Under the pieces are notes generated by a model that saw nothing but the letters and a program-made list of their open reading frames with translations, ran no database searches and was not told where the DNA came from. Below, in pieces: positions 7,923 to 12,691 of a DNA stretch of 21,004 nucleotides; positions within the stretch are counted from its first letter, which is position 1, and every line of letters starts with the position of its first letter. Source of the stretch: a virus; IMG/VR virus record IMGVR_UViG_3300046674_000412, positions 1 through 21,004 of that record; one strand, 5' to 3'. The position numbers were made by a program, and so were the translations under genes.

Positions 7923-8260
7923 TGGCGATCGAGACGTTCATTTGGCCAGCGCAGTACGGCGACTCACCCGAGATTACCTATCGGGTGCGCACCGCGCAGT
8001 TTGGTGACGGCTACAAACAGGAGTCCGGCGACGGGCCGAACAACAAACAGGACTCCTATCCGATCTCCTACACCGGGCCAAAGACCAAGGTGCTGGAGAT
8101 CATGAAGTTCTTTGATCGGCATGCCGGCGCCAAGGCGTTCCTCTGGACCACTCCACTTGGTGAACTGGGGTTGTTTACCTGCAAAAAGCCGGTTCCTACC
8201 CCGATGGGCGGGGGCGCATTCAAGCTCACGGCCACTTTCGACCGTGCATTCCAACCATAA
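7922..8260 (+). CDS. Minor tail protein M-like
   Basis: A 112-residue protein whose ATG shares a base with the tape measure stop; GGGAGGG at 7911-7917 is its ribosome site. It shows the phage_min_tail pattern: an IWPAQYGDSPEITYRVRTAQFGDGY start, then GAKAFLWTTPLGE and a final KLTATFDRAF strand. Lambda gpM acts at the tail tip, joining the initiator complex to the tube. Position between H and L homologues agrees. Length is close to that of lambda gpM (109 residues). Confidence 0.9.
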   Translation: MAIETFIWPAQYGDSPEITYRVRTAQFGDGYKQESGDGPNNKQDSYPISYTGPKTKVLEIMKFFDRHAGAKAFLWTTPLGELGLFTCKKPVPTPMGGGAFKLTATFDRAFQP

Positions 8261-8269
8261 GGGGCAACC

Positions 8270-9019
8270 ATGCCGTTGATCAGTGACATCCAGGTGCTTC
8301 AGCCTGGCAGCGAAGTGCTGCTCTTCGAATTGGACGGCTCGGACTACGGGGCGGATGTGCTGCGTTTTCACGGGCATGCCATCCCGCACACGCCTGAGGA
8401 GTTGATCGCCGCCGGCGCAGATGCTGACCAACTGCCCGCGAAGCCGATCTGGTTCCAGGGCAACGAGTACGGCGCCTGGCCAATGCAGATCGACGGCATA
8501 GAAGCCAACGGCGACGGGACCGCGGTACGGCCTTCGCTATCGGTCGGCAATGTCAACGGACGCATCACCGCGCTGTGTCTGGCCTTCGATGATCTGCTCG
8601 AGTTCAAGCTGACCATGCGCCACACCTTGGGTACGTATTTGGACGCGCAGAACTTTCCGGCAGGTAACCCTGGTGCTGATCCGACCCAGGAGACGATCGA
8701 GGTCTGGTACATCGACCAGAAAACGAACGAGGACGGGGAGACGGTCAGTTGGGAGCTTGCCAGCCCGGGTGATGTCGGCGGCGAATCCATCGGTCGGCAG
8801 GCAACCACCTTGTGCCACTGGTGCCTCACCGGCGGTTACCGCGGGCCGAACTGCGGCTACACCGGGCCGTACGTCACGAAAGACGGCGTCATCACTGACA
8901 ACCCTGAACTGGACGAGTGCGACGCCACATTGGGCCGGGGCTGCATCCCCCGTTTCGGTGAGGGCAATCCGCTGCCGTTTGGTGGCTTCCCTGCCGTTTC
9001 CCTGATCGCTCGGAGCTGA
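8270..9019 (+). CDS. Minor tail protein L-like with iron-sulfur cysteines
   Basis: A 249-residue tail tip protein with AAGGGG upstream. The N-terminal half is beta-rich (PSLSVGNVNGRITALC). The C-terminal domain has Cys182, Cys195, Cys217 and Cys225 in the arrangement C..GGYRGPNCGYTGP..DEC..GC, which corresponds to the four cysteines of lambda gpL that bind a [4Fe-4S] cluster. A further Cys185, three residues after Cys182, is extra in this protein. gpL forms part of the conical tip around the J hub. The gene is two bases from the K-like gene. Confidence 0.92.
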   Translation: MPLISDIQVLQPGSEVLLFELDGSDYGADVLRFHGHAIPHTPEELIAAGADADQLPAKPIWFQGNEYGAWPMQIDGIEANGDGTAVRPSLSVGNVNGRITALCLAFDDLLEFKLTMRHTLGTYLDAQNFPAGNPGADPTQETIEVWYIDQKTNEDGETVSWELASPGDVGGESIGRQATTLCHWCLTGGYRGPNCGYTGPYVTKDGVITDNPELDECDATLGRGCIPRFGEGNPLPFGGFPAVSLIARS

Positions 9020-9021
9020 CC

Positions 9022-9786
9022 ATGCGCAAGCACATCTTGAAAGCGATTCAGGCTCATGCGGCTGCCGAGTACCCGAAAGAGTGCTGCGGTGTGCTGCTGG
9101 GCATTGGGCGCAAACAGCAGTACTACCCGTGTCAGAACATCTCGACCGAACCGAACGAAGAGTTTCGAATCGATCCGGAGGAATACGCCGCGGCGGAAGA
9201 CATCGGCGAGGTGATCGGCATCGTTCACTCGCATCCTGATGCTACGAGCAGACCTTCGCCGCGGGACCTGGCCATGTGCGAAGCGACTGCGATGCCTTGG
9301 CATATCCTCAGCTGGCCCGAGGGCGACCTGCGGACAGTGATGCCGACTGGCGGTGTTCCGCTGTTGAAGCGGCCGTTCGTCCACGGTGCCTGGGACTGCT
9401 GGCAGGTCTGCGCCGATTGGTACAAACGCGAGTGGGGACTGGAGTTCGAAGCCTTCAAGCGCGCTGATGGTTGGTGGGAAAGCAAAGACAGCACCAGTCT
9501 GTACGAGGCGAACTACGAGGCGGCCGGCTTCTATAAAGTCGACCAGCCGCAGCGCGGAGACATGATCGTTATGGAAGTAGGGCGGACGGTGTACCCGAAC
9601 CACGCCGGGATTTTCCTCGGCACAGATCCGGTGCTGCCAGGTGAGGACTCGGTCACCTTCGGCCCCGGGCCTTTCCTGCTACACCACCTGTACGGGCGCC
9701 CGAGCGAGATCATCGTCTTCGGTGGGCCATGGCTGGACCGAACTCGCCTGATCCTCAGGCACAAAGATGCACAACCATTTACATGA
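9022..9786 (+). CDS. Tail assembly protein K-like: JAMM peptidase plus NlpC/P60 domain
   Basis: A 254-residue two-domain protein. Residues 1-~105 form a Mov34/MPN JAMM domain with Glu20 (PKECCG), His69, His71 and Asp82 in HSHPDATSRPSPRD, so the metal-binding site appears complete. Residues ~115-254 form an NlpC/P60 domain with the likely catalytic Cys126 (HGAWDCW) and His194 (YPNHAGIFLG); His221 is a possible third residue. In lambda-like phages gpK is needed for tail tip assembly and is suspected of peptidoglycan cleavage during entry. CGGAG at 9011-9015 is the ribosome site. It is followed by an accessory block instead of I, unlike lambda. Confidence 0.92.
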   Translation: MRKHILKAIQAHAAAEYPKECCGVLLGIGRKQQYYPCQNISTEPNEEFRIDPEEYAAAEDIGEVIGIVHSHPDATSRPSPRDLAMCEATAMPWHILSWPEGDLRTVMPTGGVPLLKRPFVHGAWDCWQVCADWYKREWGLEFEAFKRADGWWESKDSTSLYEANYEAAGFYKVDQPQRGDMIVMEVGRTVYPNHAGIFLGTDPVLPGEDSVTFGPGPFLLHHLYGRPSEIIVFGGPWLDRTRLILRHKDAQPFT

Positions 9787-9811
9787 TGCGGCCAAGCCGC
9801 GGGAGAACAAC

Positions 9812-9964
9812 ATGCAGAAGAAAGAGGAAGTGCGTTCGGAAGGCAAGCTAGGCAGCACCGAGTCGTCTACAAATACATCCTTGCGCGAGGATTGGAGGGT
9901 GCTGATGGTCAGGCACCCTCAAACCGGTTTTTACTACGCTGCCGGCCTTAAGCTCGGCCAGTAA
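9812..9964 (+). CDS. Small hypothetical protein after K
   Basis: A 50-residue protein. The ATG at 9812 is chosen because GGGAGAA lies five bases upstream; an in-frame ATG at 9767 would overlap K by 20 bases. The first half is polar and charged (MQKKEEVRSEGKLGSTE); the second half, REDWRVLMVRHPQTGFYYAA, looks like a folded beta segment. I do not recognise a family. Its last 17 bases overlap the end of a convergent minus-strand gene. It may be the first gene of the accessory block between K and I. Confidence 0.55.
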   Translation: MQKKEEVRSEGKLGSTESSTNTSLREDWRVLMVRHPQTGFYYAAGLKLGQ

Positions 9965-10196
9965 TCGCCTGAGACAGGTTATCGAGGTAGCTATCGTGCA
10001 GTGCTTTATCGATGCCCTCGAAACTTTCAGCCTTCAGATTTTTGAGGTCCTGGGAAATTACGCTAGCTATTGCATCGTTGCCGAATGCAAGACGCCGCCC
10101 GAGCACCGCTGCCGCGTTCAAGTTGAAAACAATTGCAGTCTTGAGTGCTAACTCTAATTCAGCCAGGCGTTGATCTACTGTTTTCTGATTACTCAC
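9948..10196 (-). CDS. Minus-strand small helical protein, unknown function
   Basis: An 82-residue protein on the strand opposite to the tail operon. It starts with GTG at 10196-10194 and has a perfect AGGAGG at 10207-10202, five bases upstream; the nearby ATG is followed directly by TGA in its own frame. The sequence is soluble and helical: QRLAELELALKTAIVFNLNA, then LKNLKAESFEGIDKAL. No domain is recognised. The ribosome site lies inside a TGACCT-CCT-AGGTCA dyad. Orientation and position suggest a moron expressed from the prophage rather than a virion gene. Confidence 0.65.
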   Translation of the reverse strand: MSNQKTVDQRLAELELALKTAIVFNLNAAAVLGRRLAFGNDAIASVISQDLKNLKAESFEGIDKALHDSYLDNLSQAITGRA

Positions 10197-10198
10197 AT

Positions 10199-10213
10199 TG
10201 ACCTCCTAGGTCA
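10199..10213. promoter_or_regulatory. Dyad over the ribosome site of the minus-strand gene
   Basis: TGACCT at 10199-10204 and AGGTCA at 10208-10213 are perfect inverted arms around CCT. On the minus strand this overlaps the AGGAGG ribosome site. It could be a DNA operator, or a small RNA hairpin that hides the ribosome site. No evidence separates the two. Confidence 0.4.
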
Positions 10214-10218
10214 TAAAC

Positions 10219-10271
10219 GCGCCGAAATTGGCGCAATCCCAGTCCTTGGGCTTGCAGGCAAAGGACTGGGA
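10219..10271. other. Two hairpins upstream of the minus-strand gene
   Basis: GCGCC at 10219-10223 pairs with GGCGC at 10230-10234. Next to it, TCCCAGTCCTT at 10237-10247 pairs with AAGGACTGGGA at 10261-10271 (11 bp, 13-base loop). Neither has a T-run on either strand, so they are not plain terminators. On the minus strand they lie in the 5' leader of the 82-residue gene. They could shape its leader RNA or bind a regulator. Confidence 0.45.
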
Positions 10272-10342
10272 AATCCATTGTGTGGAGGCAGGAGGCTACT
10301 ACGGAGGGTGGCGAGGCGTTACTGGGGATTCGTACAGGCGAG

Positions 10343-10362
10343 AAAACCCGGACGTCGCCGGG
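10343..10362 (-). terminator. Weak terminator after the minus-strand membrane protein gene
   Basis: Read on the minus strand, CCCGG at 10362-10358 pairs with CCGGG at 10351-10347 around a six-base loop and is followed by TTTT at 10346-10343. It stands 16 bases after the stop of the 53-residue gene. The stem is only five G/C pairs, so efficiency is uncertain. Confidence 0.45.
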
Positions 10363-10378
10363 CTCGTTAGGGAGTGAT

Positions 10379-10540
10379 TCAGCGCGAATCTGCTTTCCGC
10401 GCGCGCCGACGAGAGGATCCTTCACTTCGTTTACGAAGCCACGTAGCGATAGCGTGTATCGGATGGAGGACGGCAGCGAGCACGCCGAGAAAAAGGATGA
10501 TGAAAATGATGATCAGCGGGAAGCTTTCATGCGAGAACAT
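10379..10540 (-). CDS. Small single-span membrane protein (minus strand)
   Basis: A 53-residue protein. The ATG at 10540-10538 is preferred over one seven codons upstream because AGGAGT at 10553-10548 lies seven bases before it. Residues ~8-35 (PLIIIFIILFLGVLAAVLHP) form a clear transmembrane helix. The tail, WLRKRSEGSSRRRARKADSR, is strongly basic and should face the cytoplasm by the positive-inside rule. I recognise no family. Small phage inner-membrane proteins encoded by morons often act in superinfection exclusion or host interference, but nothing here proves that. A small regulatory or toxin-like protein is also possible. Confidence 0.6.
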   Translation of the reverse strand: MFSHESFPLIIIFIILFLGVLAAVLHPIHAIATWLRKRSEGSSRRRARKADSR

Positions 10541-10604
10541 GGTGGGTACTCCTGTAGTCACTATGTCGGAACCCGCAGACTAGACGCTTGGAGCGATGGT
10601 TTCG

Positions 10605-10620
10605 ATGAACGTATGTTCAT
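10605..10620. promoter_or_regulatory. Inverted repeat between divergent accessory genes
   Basis: ATGAAC at 10605-10610 and GTTCAT at 10615-10620 are perfect inverted arms around GTAT. The site lies in the 192-base gap between the minus-strand membrane protein gene and the plus-strand lipoprotein gene, the right place for a shared operator. A weak plus-strand promoter (TTGGAG, 18 bases, TATGTT) would overlap it; that promoter call is poor. Confidence 0.35.
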
Positions 10621-10732
10621 GCTCTGGCGCTTGAATTGTGATACGGCGCCTGAGAAAAGATTTTCGAAACGTACCGAAATCGCAGGGCATAACCGGTGAT
10701 ATCGTGCACCCTTTCCCACAGGAGTGACCTGC

Positions 10733-11131
10733 ATGAAATTATTCGTAGGGGCGTTGGCTGTTGCGATACTGGCTGGGTGTGCTACATCGCCCACGCCATC
10801 TAGCGAAGCCGACCAAGTTCCGCCGGCAAGACTGTTCTCATATCAGCAGCCAATCAGCGGTCAGTCGATTCTGATAGTGACTCGGGATACTGGATTTGTT
10901 GGTGGTGGCTGCAATACGACAGTGAGCATCGATGGCAGGAAATCAGCCGAAATAGGATCGGGAGAAACAGCGAAGTTTTTCGTCCCGGCAGGTGATCACA
11001 TCATTTCAGCGTCAGCATGTGGCAGCGGCCTGAAAGAGCGAGAGGCCAGCATCCAGCAGGGGGGCACAAAGCGTTTCCGAATATCCATCGACTCTGCGAT
11101 GAGCATGGATTTATCACCAACATCGTTTTAA
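10733..11131 (+). CDS. Phage-encoded lipoprotein
   Basis: A 132-residue protein from the ATG with AGGAG at 10720-10724, eight bases upstream. Residues 1-16 (MKLFVGALAVAILAGC) are a lipoprotein signal with lipobox LAGC, so Cys16 should be acylated. Ala17 at +2 favours the outer membrane. After a Pro/Ser linker, residues ~42-132 form a beta-rich domain with TTVSIDGRKSAEIGSG and KFFVPAGDHIISASA, like DUF2846/PEGA-type surface domains. Cys60 and Cys96 could form a disulfide. It is not a virion tail protein by sequence. Position between K and I recalls lipoproteins such as Cor of phi80-type phages that block re-infection; that role is inferred. Confidence 0.85.
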   Translation: MKLFVGALAVAILAGCATSPTPSSEADQVPPARLFSYQQPISGQSILIVTRDTGFVGGGCNTTVSIDGRKSAEIGSGETAKFFVPAGDHIISASACGSGLKEREASIQQGGTKRFRISIDSAMSMDLSPTSF

Positions 11132-11134
11132 AGG

Positions 11135-11158
11135 AAACCGCCTCAGGGCGGTTTTTTT
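11135..11158 (+). terminator. Strong intrinsic terminator after the lipoprotein gene
   Basis: AAACCGCC at 11135-11142 pairs perfectly with GGCGGTTT at 11147-11154 around a TCAG tetraloop, and the T-run extends to 11158. It starts four bases after the lipoprotein stop and 16 bases before the start of I. It would end transcripts of the accessory block; late transcription must read through it. Confidence 0.9.
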
Positions 11159-11174
11159 ACGAATGGAGAAACCT

Positions 11175-11765
11175 GTGACAGCGATTACCAGCACCAATCA
11201 GTCAATGACCACCATTTTGCTTTCGGGTCCGCTCATCAAGCCTTTCGGTCGAGTTCACTACAGGGAACTCGGGAGCAAATCGGTAGGAGAGGCATTCAAG
11301 GCCTTGAAGTGCACGCTGGCTGGGTTCGAGGCGGCTATCAAGGATCTTGAGCGGAGAGGCATACGCTTTGCGATATTTCGCAATCGCAAAAACGTGCCGG
11401 AGAAGGATTTTGCCCTGGGCGGCACCCAAGAAATTCGAATCGTCCCGGTGATCTCAGGCAGTAAGCGAGCCGGGTTACTTCAGACCATCATTGGAGCAGT
11501 GCTCGTGGTGGCTGGGACCTACTTTGGACAGCCTTGGGCGGTCCAAATGGGGGCAGCGCTTGCTATCGGCGGCGTCGTTCAAATGCTCAGCCCTCAAGCA
11601 TCAGGCCTTAAGCAAAGCGCATCCCCTGAGAACGCACCGTCCTACGCGTTCGGCAGCGCCAAAAACACCACTGCCAGCGGCAACCCGGTACCGATCTGCA
11701 TCGGCGAACGCCGGTGGGGCGGCATGATCATTTCCGCATCGATCCTTGCCGAAGACAAAGCCTGA
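11175..11765 (+). CDS. Tail assembly protein I-like
   Basis: A 196-residue protein. The GTG at 11175 is preferred because GGAG at 11165-11168 lies six bases upstream; an ATG at 11163 would contain that ribosome site. The N-terminal ~95 residues have a ubiquitin-like beta-grasp look (TTILLSGPLIKPFGR, VGEAFKALKCTLAGFE, EIRIVPVISG). A hydrophobic glycine-rich segment follows (TIIGAVLVVAGTYFG, AALAIGGVVQML). The end, NPVPICIGERRWGGMIISAS, is highly typical of lambda_tail_I. gpI works with L, K and J in tip assembly. In lambda J follows at once; here about 0.9 kb intervenes. Confidence 0.9.
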   Translation: MTAITSTNQSMTTILLSGPLIKPFGRVHYRELGSKSVGEAFKALKCTLAGFEAAIKDLERRGIRFAIFRNRKNVPEKDFALGGTQEIRIVPVISGSKRAGLLQTIIGAVLVVAGTYFGQPWAVQMGAALAIGGVVQMLSPQASGLKQSASPENAPSYAFGSAKNTTASGNPVPICIGERRWGGMIISASILAEDKA

Positions 11766-11768
11766 GCA

Positions 11769-11797
11769 TTGACAGCGTGACACTTTGATCGTATTTT
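11769..11797 (+). promoter_or_regulatory. Sigma70-type promoter after I
   Basis: TTGACA at 11769-11774 is a perfect -35 box, followed after exactly 17 bases by TATTTT at 11792-11797, which matches four of six bases of the -10 consensus. Transcription would start near 11804 and meet the first terminator only about 25 bases later. A promoter inside a late tail operon is the classic mark of a moron expressed in the prophage state. Start-site mapping would settle it. Confidence 0.65.
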
Positions 11798-11827
11798 TGA
11801 GCCATTGTGGACATTTTAGTAAGTAGG

Positions 11828-11848
11828 GCGCCTAAAGGCGCTTTTTTT
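11828..11848 (+). terminator. Leader terminator 1
   Basis: GCGCC at 11828-11832 pairs with GGCGC at 11837-11841 around TAAA, followed by seven T. It is the first of three in a row and is followed by TTGTGCC, a flank shared by all three. Confidence 0.8.
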
Positions 11849-11864
11849 GTGCCTGCTGAAATCT

Positions 11865-11881
11865 GCATCCAATCAGGATGC
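11865..11881 (+). other. Small hairpin in the KilA-N leader
   Basis: GCATCC at 11865-11870 pairs perfectly with GGATGC at 11876-11881 around AATCA. No T-run. It lies between leader terminators 1 and 2. Confidence 0.4.
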
Positions 11882-11895
11882 TGGACATAATGGAG

Positions 11896-11917
11896 GGGGA
11901 AATGACAGTATTTCCCC
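11896..11917 (+). promoter_or_regulatory. Hairpin hiding the ribosome site and start of a 15-codon reading frame
   Basis: GGGGAAAT at 11896-11903 pairs perfectly with ATTTCCCC at 11910-11917 around GACAGT. The 5' arm contains part of the purine-rich ribosome site (GGAGGGGG at 11892-11899) and two bases of the ATG at 11902. If it folds as RNA, it would block translation of the small frame. Confidence 0.5.
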
Positions 11918-11949
11918 ATGATGTGACAAAAGCACCCAGAGCGCCCTGA
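11902..11949 (+). CDS. Possible 15-residue leader peptide
   Basis: An ATG with a very strong GGAGGGGG ribosome site encodes MTVFPHDVTKAPRAP and stops at TGA 11947-11949, which lies in the loop of leader terminator 2. A short frame that ends inside a terminator hairpin resembles attenuation leader peptides. There is no run of one amino acid codon to suggest a sensed substrate. It may also be a remnant of a lost gene. Translation is unproven. Confidence 0.35.
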   Translation: MTVFPHDVTKAPRAP

Positions 11950-11961
11950 GCGCTTTTTTTT
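11938..11961 (+). terminator. Leader terminator 2
   Basis: GCGC at 11941-11944 pairs with GCGC at 11950-11953 around CCTGA; the stem extends outward by A-T, G-T and A-T pairs into the run of eight T at 11954-11961. The flank TGTGCCC follows. Confidence 0.75.
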
Positions 11962-11977
11962 GTGCCCAGAAAATGCC

Positions 11978-12014
11978 AAAGCCTCGAACGCCTAAAGCGT
12001 CTCGGGGCTTTTTT
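11978..12014 (+). terminator. Leader terminator 3
   Basis: A long stem runs from AAAGCCTCGAACGC at 11978-11991 to GCGT at 11997-12000 and TCGGGGCTTT at 12002-12011, with one bulged C at 12001, one G-T pair and a CTAAA loop. The T-run extends to 12014. It is the strongest of the three leader terminators. Confidence 0.85.
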
Positions 12015-12026
12015 GTGCCCGCGAAT

Positions 12027-12106
12027 CCCCCTTGGGGATACCCCGTGCAGGCTAGGTTCGCTACCGAAAAGGGTCGGTTTCGCTCCGCCTACGCCCCTGC
12101 CTGCAC
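12027..12106 (+). other. Structured non-coding stretch before the KilA-N gene
   Basis: A small dyad ATCCCC-CTT-GGGGAT lies near 12025-12039. Then GTGCAGGC at 12045-12052 pairs perfectly with GCCTGCAC at 12099-12106, enclosing possible inner pairs TAGG 12053-12056 with CCTA 12088-12091 and ACCG 12063-12066 with CGGT 12075-12078. This can fold as a closed multi-stem element ending 15 bases before the KilA-N ribosome site. It is not a tRNA. An RNA regulatory element or a recombination scar are both possible. Confidence 0.4.
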
Positions 12107-12133
12107 ATCTTTCCCAGGCGGAAGGAGCTCAAC

Positions 12134-12631
12134 ATGAACAACGTCATCCCATTTCACTACGAAGGTCAGGCTGTTCGCTTCAATAGCGAGGGCTGGATCA
12201 ATGCAACAGATGTGGCCAAACGGTTCAGTAAGAAGCCCGCCGAGTGGCTGCGCTTGCCCGACACAGCAAAGTATATGGGCGCGCTGGCCAGACATTTAAA
12301 TGTGGGGGAATCCCACCTTTTAACCCGCAGCACCAAAGGACGCAGTGGCGGTACGTGGCTGCACCCAAAGTTGGCCGTGTCTTTCGCCCGCTGGCTGGAT
12401 GTGGACTTCGCCGTTTGGTGCGACCTGCATATCGACGCATTGCTGCGCGGCGAATTGAACGAAAAGCAGCAGTTCGAGCGGGCATGCAAGAAGTTGGGTG
12501 ATGCGCAATCTGTGGCGAGTCTTAGTGGAAAGGAACTCGCCAAGTTTCGCTGGAAGAAGCCTGGGCTGGTTCATGAGGTCGAGTACTGGCGCGATCAGTT
12601 ACAGCTGACTTTAGGTCTCGACGCTGCATAA
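12134..12631 (+). CDS. KilA-N domain protein
   Basis: A 165-residue protein with GAAGGAG at 12121-12127, seven bases before the ATG. The KilA-N domain covers about residues 5-105, with FNSEGWINATDVAKRFSK near 17-34, AEWLRLPDTAKYM near 37-48 and GGTWLHPKLAVSFARWLD at 72-89. KilA-N is a DNA-binding domain of phage and large DNA virus proteins; P1 KilA is host-lethal when overexpressed. The C-terminal third (KQQFERACKKLGDAQSVA) is helical and may hold an oligomerisation or partner domain. The gene is flanked by terminators on both sides and preceded by a sigma70-type promoter, so it looks like an independent cassette inserted between I and J. Target unknown. Confidence 0.88.
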   Translation: MNNVIPFHYEGQAVRFNSEGWINATDVAKRFSKKPAEWLRLPDTAKYMGALARHLNVGESHLLTRSTKGRSGGTWLHPKLAVSFARWLDVDFAVWCDLHIDALLRGELNEKQQFERACKKLGDAQSVASLSGKELAKFRWKKPGLVHEVEYWRDQLQLTLGLDAA

Positions 12632-12651
12632 CGCTTCGGCAACATTCGGAT

Positions 12652-12676
12652 GCCCGCCAGCGAGCGGGTTTTTTTT
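12652..12676 (+). terminator. Terminator between the KilA-N gene and J
   Basis: GCCCGC at 12652-12657 pairs with GCGGGT at 12664-12669 (outer pair G-T) around CAGCGA, followed by eight T. It isolates the KilA-N cassette from J. An ATG at 12650 within it is in frame with J but is not the real start. Confidence 0.8.
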
Positions 12677-12691
12677 CGCCTGGAGGAAAGT

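Noticed and set aside
10189-10425. Minus-strand 78-codon frame between the two small minus-strand genes
   Set aside because: It overlaps the start of the 82-residue gene and the terminator of the 53-residue gene, has no good ribosome site and reads as random sequence.
10280-10699. Plus-strand 139-codon frame in the accessory block
   Set aside because: Low-complexity, Arg/Ser-rich composition; it lies opposite the minus-strand membrane protein gene, which has a better ribosome site and a real transmembrane helix.
11828-12014. CRISPR array in the repeated hairpin region
   Set aside because: The repeated units are terminators of different sequence and spacing, with only a short TTGTGCC flank in common.
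12650-12691. Earlier ATG start for J
   Set aside because: It lies inside the terminator stem and T-run and has no ribosome site, while the ATG at 12692 has GGAGG at the right distance.
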